Positions 51,004-63,379 of a stretch of DNA of 64,000 nt are shown here, piece by piece; the stretch's first letter is position 1; each line of letters begins with the position of its first letter. The notes under the pieces are model-generated. The model did no database searches and had not been told where the DNA came from. It saw only the letters and a program-made list of their open reading frames with translations. The translations under genes were made by a program, and so were the position numbers. Origin of the DNA: Acanthacorydalis orientalis (lineage: Eukaryota; Arthropoda; Insecta; Megaloptera; Corydalidae); assembly GCA_034766995.1 (NCBI GenBank), contig CM068322.1, forward strand, positions 17,915,245 through 17,979,244, read 5' to 3'.

Positions 51004-52238
51004 CTATGTTTTATTTTCTTCCAATGCTATTTTCATTTTCACTTTTTCTTCATCAATTTCTTTCTAAAAAATATATGTACATTATATATATATATATATA
51101 TATACATATTAGGTTGGTAGAAATATAATTGTGTTGTTTTATATGAATTTGATGGTCATAAACTGCAATTATTTTTCTATCGACCTAATATGTATATATA
51201 TATATATATATATATAAACAGTCAAACATATAGACAGTTTGGAACAGAGATCATATTATATCATACCAGGTTTTTAAATTGTAGAAACTTTGGATTTGTT
51301 TCAGTTTTATTAAGTGATTCCAAATATTGTTTTCGTAAATGTAACACCGTATCAATATGTGTTTTATGTTTTAAGGCTAAATCTAATGCTCTAAAAATGA
51401 TCAAAATTTATTTTTAAATGTTTTTTTTAATTATAATTTCAGTACAACCCCTACCTGTTCCACATGTGCATATTTACATTATAAGCAATAGCTTGATAAA
51501 CCATTCCATTATGTAATAACAATGATTCTGCTTCATATAGTGAACCATTAAGAAGAGATGCTTCAGCCATTCTTTGAGTTTTATCTGTTTGACTCTTAGA
51601 AAATTTAAAAATGAATATAATTACATTGAAAAAAAAACATTTTTTTTAATATTACCATAATATGTTGAATAAATGCAACTTTATCAAATTGTTTTACTGC
51701 AGCATATGCTTCTTCAGCTATTTCAAGATTTTTAGTACGTGTTGCTAATGCAGCTATACATGCCCAAGATGACTCTTCCTAAAATGGTTTAAGATTTATG
51801 TTTGCATATAAATCCATTTTAATTTCATTTCATAATACCTGTAATGTTCTACATAACTTCAATGCATTGCTCCATTTATTTTGTATAATAAGAGATTGTA
51901 ATGTTAATATATATGGAGATATTAACACATTTATAGGAGAACCATCACTTCTCCTTACACATACTGTAGTTCCATCAAATGAACTGATTAATGGATTTCG
52001 ACCAAGTGGAAATGAATCTTTTTCGGAAGATGTTAGTGTTAAAAGCTGAGTACTATGACATGTTGCTGCTGGACAATACCATACAATAAGATGAGTGTCT
52101 TGTATTACAGCTAACATATTTGTTTCAGTATGCCAACATACTGACTGAATTTGAGACCCTATTAAACATACAATTGCATCAACCTGAATTCTTTATTATC
52201 CACTGTTTCATAGATATTGAAATACACATATACACATT

Positions 52239-52326
<88 letters not shown>

Positions 52327-55046
52327 CATTAGCTAATATAAATGCATACCTAATTTATTAAACTGCTTTATTCCAAAATTTTTCACTGTAACAATGTAAA
52401 CATCTTTATTAACGTCAACAATTACCAAATGTCGATCATTTATTAAACCAGCTTGATTAAGGGCTACTTCTATAATTGACAAACTATGTCTTATTTGTAT
52501 GCTAGTGTCAGAACTTGAGCGATTGGTTCCAATTTCAAAAATATGCACAACTAAAAAATAGATTGATATAATTAAATTCATTGAATTTCAATAATACCTT
52601 GTACCATTTCATTACTTTTGTTATCACCATGATTCCGTATTGCTAATGTGTCGGAAGAAAGGGAAATACATTTACGACTTAAACCACCGGGATGTAAACC
52701 TTGCCATCGAGGAGAATTGATAAGTCTACCTTGATAGTTATAAATATTTATAGATGAACGTTCAACAACTGCAAAACATCTAAAATTAAAAAAAAAAATT
52801 AAAAGTGTCCTTTAATAACCACACTTTTTTATTTTTTTTTGTTAATGGTTAACAAATTTATTCATACAATAAAGTTAATAATTTAAAATTTATGATTAAA
52901 AAGAAGACAAAAAACATTATACATTCAGTTTTCATTAAAATAATGGTTGAAAATATACCATAAACCTACAATAATCATTTTTTTTTGTATAAAATAATAT
53001 CTAAGCAATCTAAAATTACTCAGTTTGTTGATAATAGTTATTTTCAGCCAAAATTGTTCGTATAAACAACAATCTAATTAAAATATATTTAATGATATTT
53101 TACATTGAATTAAATAATATATTGACTTTTATGTAATATATGTTTTAAAATATAATACATTACTGAAATTCATTACACTAATTCTTATATTAGTGTATCA
53201 AAAAATATTTCTCTAATTAAAATCAAAAATTGAAATTTTTAATTATGTGAATCATTATGTACACACTCACTTTTCACTTAAAAGTATATTGCATATAGCT
53301 CTTTCTTTTAAATCAACTATTATAGGAGTATTCCAATTTTGAGTTGCATAAATATGGCATTGAGTAGGAGTTGCTATTACTAAATGTCCATATGCTAATG
53401 ATAAATGGATTACATGTTCTGGAAAATCTAAATGTTCTTCATTTTCATTAGTAATATCTTGTACAGTTACAGTTTTACGACTAGTTACAGTTGCTGTATA
53501 TTGCTTCCACTCATAAGACCTGAATACAAATAGGAAAAAATGTAATATGTAGTAAAGTTTTACTGTGTCATAAATAATTAAGTTATATTAATATATAATA
53601 TATGGAAATATAATATATTAAAATACATTTAATAAGTACATTTTAAATATTTATCTTTAATAGAACATAGAATCATTATTTATCGAAAATATGAATGAAA
53701 TACAAACCTTCCGATCACATGAGCAAATAAAATTTGACCATTAGAACATGCTGCACATATTTGAGTTCCGTCACTCGACCAAGCCATGTCATATAAACTT
53801 CCGGTTTGTAATTTATGGAAAGAACGAGACCACTTAAATATATCAATGTAATAAATCAATAACAAAACATCAAACAATTTAGTTATACATTAATAATAAA
53901 AAGGTGGAGATTAAATAAATAATTATTAATAAATTATATTACACTTACACCAGAGAAATCACATAACCGAAGTGTATTGTATGCACCAATCGCAAACAGA
54001 TCTCCAGTCATTGACCACACTAAAGACGAAATTGGATAATCATGCAAGCTACTAGTATATAAAGGTTGTCCTAATGAATCCCATACTTTATAACGGCAAT
54101 CTTCACCTCCAGAAATAATTAAAGTATTTGTTTCGTTCCAAGCTACTTTCAATATGAGTCCTTCATGTGCTTTCCACTATAATATTTAAAAATTAAAATC
54201 ATTCTTTAATCAATATTTTCATAATACTTACATCGTTATACTTTTATAACACAATAACATTTATTGTTAAATCTCTTTTCCTACAAAATATATCATATTA
54301 CCTTAATAGGACTTGTATTTGGTGTTAACGATCTAATACACAATAATCGTCCTAAAGTATATAATACAGCTTGATTATTTGGTGCCCATGCAGCACTATA
54401 AATAGGCATTTCACATGTTACTAATGTCGAACGTAACATTCCACTACGTGACCAAATCTTTATTTGACCATCTTCACCAGCTAATGACGTTTTATCATCA
54501 TCAGTGCACAAATTAATGAAAATATAATAGTAAATTTGTTTCACAATGATAATCATTTTATAACAAATTATTTCAATCACCTGTTAGAAATCCAGATGCA
54601 TCATTAGACCATCTTCCAACAAGCGCTGCACCCTTATGGGCATCAGTAGATCGTTCTATACGACCTGATCTACTAATCAAATGAAATTTACCATCAGTAC
54701 TTGTGATTAATATATTATCATTATGTTTACTGATAGCTGAACCACTGAACTGTACAGGCCAGTGCATATCTAATGCAATTAAACTCTGAGGTAGTTCACA
54801 TATACGCACTGCTTCTTTATTCATGACATTCCATCGTAAAAGCTGATGATCGTCCCTTGTACAATTTTTATATAAATCATTAAATGATATATTTATATCA
54901 TATGCAGATCCGTATATTTTTAATTGGCTTGTATATATTATAAAAACTTACCCACATGAATATATTTCTTCTGTATTATTCCATCCTACACAACATGCTG
55001 CTTCACCGTGTTTTGTTTCTTGAGTTAATGATATTTTTAGCTGCAT
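51004..55046 (-). CDS. IFT80: Intraflagellar transport protein 80 (IFT-B subunit), complete 13-exon gene
   Basis: Intraflagellar transport complex B component needed to build cilia; in insects it would act in ciliated sensory neurons and possibly sperm (Drosophila orthologue Oseg5). CDS: complement(join(51004..51063, 51267..51390, 51455..51594, 51656..51778, 51839..52158, 52350..52550, 52598..52779, 53271..53519, 53708..53832, 53949..54176, 54302..54480, 54581..54855, 54952..55046)), 2301 nt, 766 residues plus TAG stop; human IFT80 is 777. All introns are GT-AG and phases agree. N-terminal WD40 propeller, residues 1 to about 285 ([75 protein letters not shown]); second propeller about 300-580 ([32 protein letters not shown]); helical solenoid about 590-766 ([38 protein letters not shown]). 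The tiny last exon ([17 protein letters not shown]) aligns with the human C-terminal region, which runs about ten residues longer. The start was chosen because MQLKISL matches the family N-terminus. Intron 12 holds a mariner MITE and intron 8 an (AT)n tract. Confidence 0.96.
51109..51188. mobile_element. 80-bp mariner MITE (fused TIRs) in IFT80 intron 12
   Basis: The element begins TTAGGTTGGTAGAAATATAA and ends with the complementary TTATTTTTCTATCGACCTAA-type end, flanked by TA on both sides (51107-51108 and 51189-51190). The interior (TATGAATTTGATGGTCATAAAC) matches the 3' TIR-adjacent segment of the deleted mariner elements at 361, 8282 and 11588. It is thus an extreme deletion derivative of the same mariner family. 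It occupies much of the 203-bp intron 12 (51064-51266) and does not touch the splice sites. Confidence 0.87.
52241..52324. repeat. 84-bp (AT)n microsatellite in IFT80 intron 8
   Basis: Pure TA repeat of about 42 units inside the 191-bp intron 52159-52349, between intact splice sites. It makes up nearly half of the intron. Confidence 0.97.
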
Positions 55047-55050
55047 TATA

Positions 55051-55093
55051 CTTATATAATTGCAATAATTTTTAAATGTTTTAAGCTCTACTT

Positions 55094-55147
<54 letters not shown>

Positions 55148-56043
55148 TATTATTCTTTTAAAATTGTATTGCTTGTAAAAGTCCTATACTAATTATTACA
55201 ATTTCAATTTATTCAATATTAAATTTATAGAATCACACAAGTTGAATATAATTTTAAACTATTATTTAGAACAGTGACTGTAAACTGATAAATATATTTT
55301 ATTTTTATGCAAAAAAAATTTTATTTTCGTGCAAAATCTTGATTGTGAACAAAAAACTAACTTACAGCTATATAAAATATTTATAATTTTTATTTCGTAT
55401 AATTTATTCATACAAAAATACTTTTACTCAATTATTTTGATATTGAAATAGAAAATGTAATTTTTAATAAATTCCAATCCATACATTTTCTATATACGAC
55501 AGTAAAATAATTTGATGTGTACGTAAAATGATTGTATTTATAATGTTGCTAGGCAACACAAGAAACTCAATGTATGTAACCAAACGTCACATCTTTTTCA
55601 ACATAAATGTAATCTATCTTTTAAATTACAAATATATAATTCATCAAAAATCATATCATAATTATCACCTTAACATTATTACAATTAAATGTATTCAATA
55701 TTAATTTTATTTTTTTCATATTTACTATAATAAATATTCATAAGTACCTTATATATTGAATACCTAGCTCTAAGCATAAACAAAATGAACAGCTGTCAAA
55801 ATATTAAATTCATTTTATTAAGTAATTTAAAAAAAAATATTTTATGCTCATATATTTGGTAATAAATAATATAATGAAATATTATGTAATTGTATATTAA
55901 ATAAGCTATAAGTGGTCTTATAATAAATCGAGAGCTAATTACAAAATACAAAATGTAATATAAATACAGATTTAATATGTAAGAAAATCTACATGTTTTG
56001 ATTTTATTAACTACTTACAGTTTTTATTATACATGGCATTTTT

Positions 56044-56120
<77 letters not shown>

Positions 56121-56430
56121 CAAAAAACAATCCGACTAACTGCTCATTAGTAAATATTTTCATAAATGAACGTAGCTAGGATTCTGTGAAGGTGTGCACT
56201 GTTAAGACTTTATAATAAAAATATAGATTTATATCAATTCCTTTCAATTAGAACAAATATACCATTAGAGCTAATATTGTAATCTTAATTATTGAAGTGT
56301 TTATATTTATTAAAATTTTTACATTTAAGGTAGAAAAAATTATTAAATGAAGGAAAATATTATAACAGCACACTCTTTTTTCACCTCCAATTACATCATT
56401 TTTTCTACATAATAGAAAATATAATTAAAT

Positions 56431-56476
<46 letters not shown>

Positions 56477-56831
56477 TGCACAAAACAAATATGATTAAAA
56501 TAATATGTGATTAATTAGAATAATTTAAATAAATAATTTTTAACAATAATTTTGGTAAACCCTCATAAATAAAATAAACAAATCATATGTTTTTTTCAAG
56601 CAGTTCTATTTCACAGCTGTTAAATAATAAGATTTAAAAGACTTGTAATAAATGCAAATATTTAATACTATAATAGAAATGTAATTCCTATTATTACTTT
56701 AAATTATGTAAAAGTGGCTAAAAACGATAGTGACATTTTTATTTTAAAGAGGACATAAAATATTCAAATAATTTTTATATCGACTCATACTCTTATAAAA
56801 GTTTTTTTTTTAATTTGAGTAATTTAAAAAG

Positions 56832-56887
<56 letters not shown>

Positions 56888-57056
56888 GTATGTATGTATG
56901 TGTGTAATAAATCTGTCAACATCGAAATGAACGAAAAAAATATATAATCATATATAAAAAAAATACTAAGAAAATAAATTCAATGAACAATATACGTTAA
57001 AATGGCAAACATTAGTGAATAAAAAAACGTAAATATTTTAAGTTCACATACCTTTT
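55051..57056. other. 2 kb AT-rich interval upstream of IFT80 start, possible leader intron
   Basis: Contains only AT-rich sequence and four long (AT)n tracts: 55098-55144, 56047-56119, 56434-56472 and 56835-56883. On the minus strand a candidate 3' splice site (ATATAAG, ending at 55051) lies four bases before the IFT80 start codon, and a candidate donor lies at 57056 (AAAAG|GTATGTG). If both are used, this interval is a 5' UTR intron of IFT80. Confidence 0.4.
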
Positions 57057-57230
57057 TGACAAAGATAAACATGCCTCATCTATTTCGCTTATTTATAAAA
57101 CGTTTCAAAGAGTACATGATGTGCCTGTCATACAAACTTGAAAGAAACTGAATAATCGACCATTTGGATCAAAGCCAACAGTATCGCATGAAAATAAAAA
57201 TTCTAACGATAAATAATGAAATAGTTTAAA
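57057..57230 (-). promoter_or_regulatory. Candidate promoter and non-coding leader exon of IFT80
   Basis: Less AT-biased than its surroundings, with stop codons in the frames leading to its end, and terminated on the minus strand by AAAAAG|GTATGTGAAC, a good splice donor (donor begins at 57056). It lies between the putative last exon of an upstream minus-strand gene (57544-57613) and the IFT80 coding start, the position expected for an IFT80 promoter and leader. No TATA box can be singled out in such AT-rich DNA. The left boundary of the exon is unknown. Confidence 0.3.
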
Positions 57231-57543
57231 ATAAAAGCAAGCAACAGAAAATCCTAATTTAATACAATATTATAAAATTATAAATATTCATCTATTGGTT
57301 TTTATGAGTAATAAAATAAGTAAAACACATTGTATATTTATATCATTTTATTGAGTAATTAAATTTTTGAATTTTTTCTAGTTTTCTAATTAACAATTAT
57401 ACATTTACACCTTATTTACATTATGTATTTTCAAACAGTTTTCACTAAAGAATTTTTCTCTTCAAATAGGCTTAACAACATACTCAGTATAAAATTATGA
57501 TAATATAACACACTTAAAAATATATAAAATTAGAAAATTAATA

Positions 57544-57613
57544 TTACTCATATTTTGTTTCGTCCCATTCTTTAGCTGTCTTCACATACATTGTCTTCAC
57601 TTGTTTGGGAAAT
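57544..57613 (-). CDS. Candidate last coding exon of an unidentified minus-strand gene (partial)
   Basis: A good 3' splice site on the minus strand (ATCATGTTTGCAG|ATTTCCC; exon starts at 57613) opens a 70-nt segment with one phase giving FPKQVKTMYVKTAKEWDETK and then YE and a TAA stop (stop at 57544-57546). A second phase gives ISQTSEDNVCEDS and a stop. The first peptide has charged, non-repetitive composition unlike chance translations here, but I do not recognise the protein. A possible donor at about 57757 (TTATCG|GTAATA) could belong to the preceding exon, which I could not define. Treat as a candidate only. Confidence 0.3.
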
Positions 57614-57670
57614 CTGCAAACATGATTTATAATTACAATTTTCAATATATGATATACATGTGTATATATG

Positions 57671-57718
<48 letters not shown>

Positions 57719-58366
57719 CAGTAAAAAAAATATTAAATATAATAACTGAAATATTACCGATAAATATATGTATTCTATTGTCCCATACATGAAAATAAAA
57801 ATTTATGATAAATTTAAGTAAAATAAATTAAATAAGAAACATTATATTAACAATAATATACATGTACTTCTTAACAAAATACAATTTGCATTAGTATTTG
57901 TTAAACATGATATATAAATTATATAATCGCAAAATTCTTAAATAGATAATATATTTATTTCAATTTAGTATTGTTATATACCTACGAGGTATGATCTAGA
58001 AAAACTTTAATTATAAACTAACAAAAGGAAAACTAATTCACGTTAAAATAAATAATTTATAACTTATGAAAATAAATGTGTCTAAATAGACATTTCACCT
58101 AGATTTCGCACTCAAGTAGGAATATATAACATTTATTTTTTAATTTTTGACAATCCGCAAAAAATAAGAATTGTAAATTATAATACAATTAAAATAAAAC
58201 TGCAGTGAAAATGATAATGAATTTAATTGCAAATGAGTTTTATTAATAAAATGATAAAATATAAACGGTTTTTAAAATATAAAATTTTAATTTAATTGTA
58301 CTAGAAATAAACGAATAATTAGTAGCATTAAGAAAACTAAGTATACGTATATATCATCTATACACA

Positions 58367-58405
<39 letters not shown>

Positions 58406-58712
58406 ATTTTCAGCGCAAATTTCATACGAGATAAATTTTTAAATGAGACATTCAATAAAAATAAGAATAAAATGAAAAAAATATAAAAAAAAACGATTAA
58501 AGGCAGTTGAATAAAATTTAACTATTATAAACAACATAACTGAAGAAAAACATGAACATAAAAAATATTTTGTAAAAAGAAATAATATTTTTTTAACATA
58601 AATAATATAAATAAATAATTTTAATATAAATAATAAAATAAGCATAACATTTTACAGTATTAAAAATATAATATTGATTTGTATGTAGTATTCTATTGTA
58701 AAGATCCAATTG

Positions 58713-58784
<72 letters not shown>

Positions 58785-58786
58785 TG
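57614..58786. other. AT-rich sequence with long microsatellites
   Basis: (AT)n tracts at about 57677-57716, 58370-58401 and 58717-58782. No coding exon could be defined; it may be intron of the gene ending at 57544. Confidence 0.5.
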
Positions 58787-58963
58787 ATTCAATTTAGGCT
58801 TCCACATGGAAGTATTAAAAAAATTCAAGAATTAAAAAATCATGTTATTTTTTGTTTTATATTTTAGTTCAAATGTATTTTGATAATGAATTGAACTAAA
58901 ATACTAAATAAAAAATAAAAAGGTTTTTTTTTTAATACTTTCATGTAGAAGCTTAAATTGAAT
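58787..58963. mobile_element. Foldback MITE, family 1 copy B
   Basis: A 177-bp element with 31-bp inverted terminal repeats that match each other at about 28 positions (left end ATTCAATTTAGGCTTCCACA). It contains the same inner palindrome (ATTTTAGTTCAA and TTGAACTAAAAT arms) and the same AAATAAAAAATAA segment as the copy at 10669-10866. It sits directly after an (AT)n tract. It has no coding capacity. Confidence 0.8.
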
Positions 58964-59114
58964 AACCTATATATACATATATATATATATATATACATTT
59001 CAGATATTTATGTATAATATTGTTTTTTTTCAGTTAAATTTTTCACTAATGGAACGGCGTAAAATAACCATTAAGAGGTCAAAGCACTGATTCTATTTGC
59101 AACTGCGTAATTTG

Positions 59115-59174
<60 letters not shown>

Positions 59175-61632
59175 TTATACATACTTCTCGAATGGTTTAA
59201 TTATATATGTCACTTTAATATTGAAGCGCATTTCATATTTTAAATGTCATAACTTTTTCACATCATGTATTTCAGTGCATACAGTTAAAATATTTTTATT
59301 TATTTTCTTCATGACTTATTCGCACGTCATTGTTCGTGCAAACATAACATTATAATTTAGAGAAAATTTTAGTTAATTGTATCCAACAGTTCAGTAAGAA
59401 TTTGGAATATAAAAATACATTGACAACTTAATAGTCAATTTTAATTATAGGATAAAGATATAAAATAACTGAATAAGTTGATATTATTAAGTCGAAATGA
59501 AAGTAAATTTATATTCTTGATTGATACTGCATTAAAAATATTAATTCATTTTTTTATAATTTTACTTAATTTATATATACTCAATAGGATGCATAACATG
59601 TCATACTTCAATGAGTATAGAAAAAAAATCACACAATGTGGCAAATTTAAGTTTCATCACGAAAATAAATCAAAATTTTATCCAAAAATATTTATAAATA
59701 TTTTATGATGAGCAAATTATAAACATTGAATAACACTGTTTATATTATTTTCATAAAGCATACGTTTAAGCGCATAAAATAATCCAAAAACAAATACATA
59801 TTTAGATTGAAACACAATTACTCTTAATTGTTTTTTACATGAAATAATCAAAAAGTTTTTTGTATAAACATTTTGCTTTGGATTAATGAAAATGGAACGA
59901 GTAGAAATTGAAAAAAACAGTGACATAAGCAAACAAATAAATGAAGTAATAGTTACCTTCAATAATTTTGTTTGCGTTGTAAATTTTCCACTTTGTGGGT
60001 CCAGAAATGTATATTTTTAAATACTTTAATGAATATATATATATATTTCTTAGTAAAATTATTAAAGAAGAGAAAAAGAAATGTCGATTATTTATATTTA
60101 GGAACTGCTATTAAATGAAAAATATAACAACATCACTACATAGATTTAACCATGTATCTAAATTCACTTTCACATATAATATTTTCACTCATCCACAAAC
60201 TACATTTTTTTTTAATCAAACAGTTTTGGTTGTTGCTTGTCAACAATTCGATAATGAATTACATCATTCTCAGAACGCTTAAATAGAGAAAAATGTAAGA
60301 ATAATGGCACCGTCATAGAATTTCGCATAGATAACGATAAAAATCTATCAATAATCCATTATTGAACATTTCTGATCACAAAAAAATTATATGGTTTATA
60401 AGGCAATTAAAAAAATTAGTGTAGAAAGTAAAGTTTTAACAAATTATCGAATAGGATATAGTGTACCAAAAGTAAAAAAATATGATTACACATTATATAA
60501 ACTATATGTCGGATGTAGGTATGTATATTTATACAATAGACTAAATGAGTGTTTTCTTTGGATCTGGAAAAAAGCAATAACTTTTTATTCCTACATAAAT
60601 CTATTTTAATCCGGATACATAAACATGTCTCATATATTGATGTAAACACATCAAAACTAAATAGTGATTTTAGATTATAACGATTTCGGATATTTTTTAT
60701 GACTACTGATGGGACATTAATATTTTTAATAATTTTATATTAACCTATTTTATTTATCACTGGATTGTATCAAAAATTTTCGTTAACATTTGAAAATGTG
60801 CCAAATGAGCGCATCTGTTAGCCAACTGAGCTCTAATTTTCCGATGAATAAATGACGACCAATCCGTTTTGCATTTCTAAATGTATGTCGATATATTCAG
60901 AACTGTTGCAATTTCTATAACAAATTGCGCATTTCAGGTCTATTTAGAGATTGAATCAAAATAAGATTACTTCAGCGTGGTATATGATGTCTTATTAAGT
61001 TATACATTCAAATTAACTATTAGAAAAATAAACCGTCTATTTTGATAGAATTTAAATCTTTTTTTAGATATATTCAACTTTGTGTCGTCTAGTACAAGTC
61101 CGTGCATGAACATTTTTCATTCATTAAGATAAGATATGTTTAAATCTGTTATTATGGTTTATATTATTTTCAATAAAAAATATTATTTAAGAACACTTGT
61201 CATAATCGTCGATTATTAAGGTATTGTAAAATATTAAAAAAAAAAAACAACAATAACGACTTAACATACGAGTATACATATCAAAAGTCTTTTTATTTAT
61301 ATACAACATTAAGGATAAACATTGATGTATTTATCGAACACTTGAAAAAATACTTTCAACTTATATATTTTTATTGTCTTCATAAAAAAATATAATTTTA
61401 ACTTAAAACATTTTCAAATTTAATTATTTTTTAAAAAATATACGTGTTTTTCCATTTTTCAATCAACGAATTTCAATCTAAGTATAACCTTCCTTAAATA
61501 CAAGAAATGTTTTAAAAATATTATGTCGTATAATGTTTCTAAACAAACTTCTTAGTAATATAACTTAGTAAAGTAACAAATACACTAATAAACAATCAAA
61601 ACAAATAATCAAAATAAAATAACACTTCACTG

Positions 61633-61665
<33 letters not shown>

Positions 61666-62610
61666 TTCGAATGACAAACAAATATGTTATTTATTTGAAT
61701 TTTGAGTATTATCTGAAAACGAATATCTTGAAATGAACATCTTTGATTATATTCTGAAGAATAATTCAAATTTATACTTTAATTACAGCATTTTTTTCTT
61801 CTTCTAACGGATTAATGTCTAGTAAAAATTTTGAAATATTTTTCATTGAATAAAGTTTCATTTTTTTCATAACTGCATTCTAAACTTGTGTACATTTTTA
61901 AATTTCAAATTTTCATCGGTATTATTAAATCAAAAACGCAGATAAAAATAATATATTTTTTTATTCAGGTCAGTAGTTCTAAAAGAAAAGTTTTTGACTT
62001 ATTTATTGTACCATTCATATTACTTTTCATTCAAGTAAAATATAGGACTTTATAAGATATTGTCGAGTATAAATAAAAAATATAACGATTTTTTATCAAA
62101 TTACAAAAAAAAAGATATGTGTACACATTCTTTGGTATAATGAAGAAGTTTTATAAATATTGTAAAATTACAGTAAACATTGTTAAATTATTTTCTTTAT
62201 ATTCATTTCAAAAACATTTTTAATTTTGAAGTGTTGAAAGATTTATTCATTAGCAATAAAATATTAAAGATGAAATTACGTTTTAAATAAATATATAAAT
62301 AAATATAATTCATAAAATTATCGTACCAAAATATTTTAATACGTCAGAAGACATATGTTGCTATTAATATAACCAATTTTTTGACTTAAAACTCGTAAAC
62401 ACGGACATAAAACTTAAAAGTTATTTTAATGACGTTAAATCAGACATCTTTAAATTCAAGATGTACACGCCTCGTTTCACAAGGAAATATTTTTTTACTT
62501 TGATGATAGATACGCTTAATGTATCATTTAATTAAAAAAAAGAAATGCGAGAGAAAATTATTACAGTCTATTTTTCGACATAGGATGTTATTCGTAATAT
62601 GTTTTAAGGT
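58964..62610. other. 3.6 kb AT-rich DNA, no supported gene
   Basis: (AT)n tracts at about 58971-58993, 59117-59173 and 61634-61659. At 60817-60836 the minus strand reads TTAGAGCTCAGTTGGCTAAC, close to a tRNA D-arm/A-box, but no T-arm or acceptor stem follows. Open frames at 59478-59708, 59717-59962, 60391-60609 and 60416-60649 lack recognisable domains. Confidence 0.45.
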
Positions 62611-62807
62611 GAGATCCGACAGGTTTGATTCAAACAGATTCAAGTGGAATATTTTCAAGACAGACGGGTCATGTTAAAAATGTATCAATGTCACATCCTA
62701 AAAATTACATTTCCATTTGCCTAGATTTAAATTCTTTGCATAATATGAACGGTGGATCAACAGATGTTTATTTTGTTTTCAATTACAATAGACTCGAAAT
62801 AAACTAG
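62611..62807 (+). CDS. Weak candidate exon, product unknown
   Basis: After a possible 3' splice site (GATCCGACAG|GTTTGATTC, exon start about 62622) the plus strand stays open for about 61 codons to a TAG stop at 62807. The peptide (DSSGIFSRQTGHVKNVSMSH, later ICLDLNSLHNMNGGSTDVYF) has balanced composition, unlike the I/Y/K/F-rich chance frames nearby, and the DNA is less AT-rich here. I do not recognise it. There is no in-frame ATG near the start, so it would need to be an internal or last exon, or a relic. Confidence 0.2.
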
Positions 62808-63111
62808 AATGAAAATTATAACAGTAGAAGGAGAAGTATATTTGTCATCATTTCAATGTGTTAGTTTTTGTTGACATAAAGTTTTGTTTATCAACGGAAA
62901 ATCCTTTGACACTTTTTGGCAAGAAAAACGGTATTACGTTTTTTTATGAAATAAATATGTTTTTCTAGATTTTTCTGTATGCAGTTTATTAACCTACATC
63001 GAAATATCAATATTTTCTCTTACAATACCATGCATAATAAAAAATGACTGAACTATTTTCAGAAAAAATATTTATTGTTGTGAATATTTTTTTGGAAAAC
63101 AAATATCTATC

Positions 63112-63183
<72 letters not shown>

Positions 63184-63318
63184 CATAGTAACGAAAAATA
63201 GTATACATCATATAACTGCAATAAAAATTTGTTTCCAAACAACTTTGTGTGCAATACGAATATGCGCAATTTGTTTGGCAACTAAGTTACAAAAAAGATA
63301 TCTAAGATAATTTATATC

Positions 63319-63379
<61 letters not shown>

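Noticed and set aside
57572..57792. Single-exon minus-strand protein reading through the (AT)n tract at 57.7 kb
   Set aside because: The frame is held open by the microsatellite. The acceptor at 57613 makes a spliced last exon more plausible.
60391..60649. Overlapping 72- and 77-codon frames on opposite strands
   Set aside because: They overlap each other, have no domain, and fall in unstructured AT-rich DNA.
60801..60840. tRNA gene on the minus strand, suggested by GAGCTCAGTTGGCTAAC
   Set aside because: Only an A-box/D-arm-like stretch is present. No T-arm, anticodon arm or acceptor stem can be folded.
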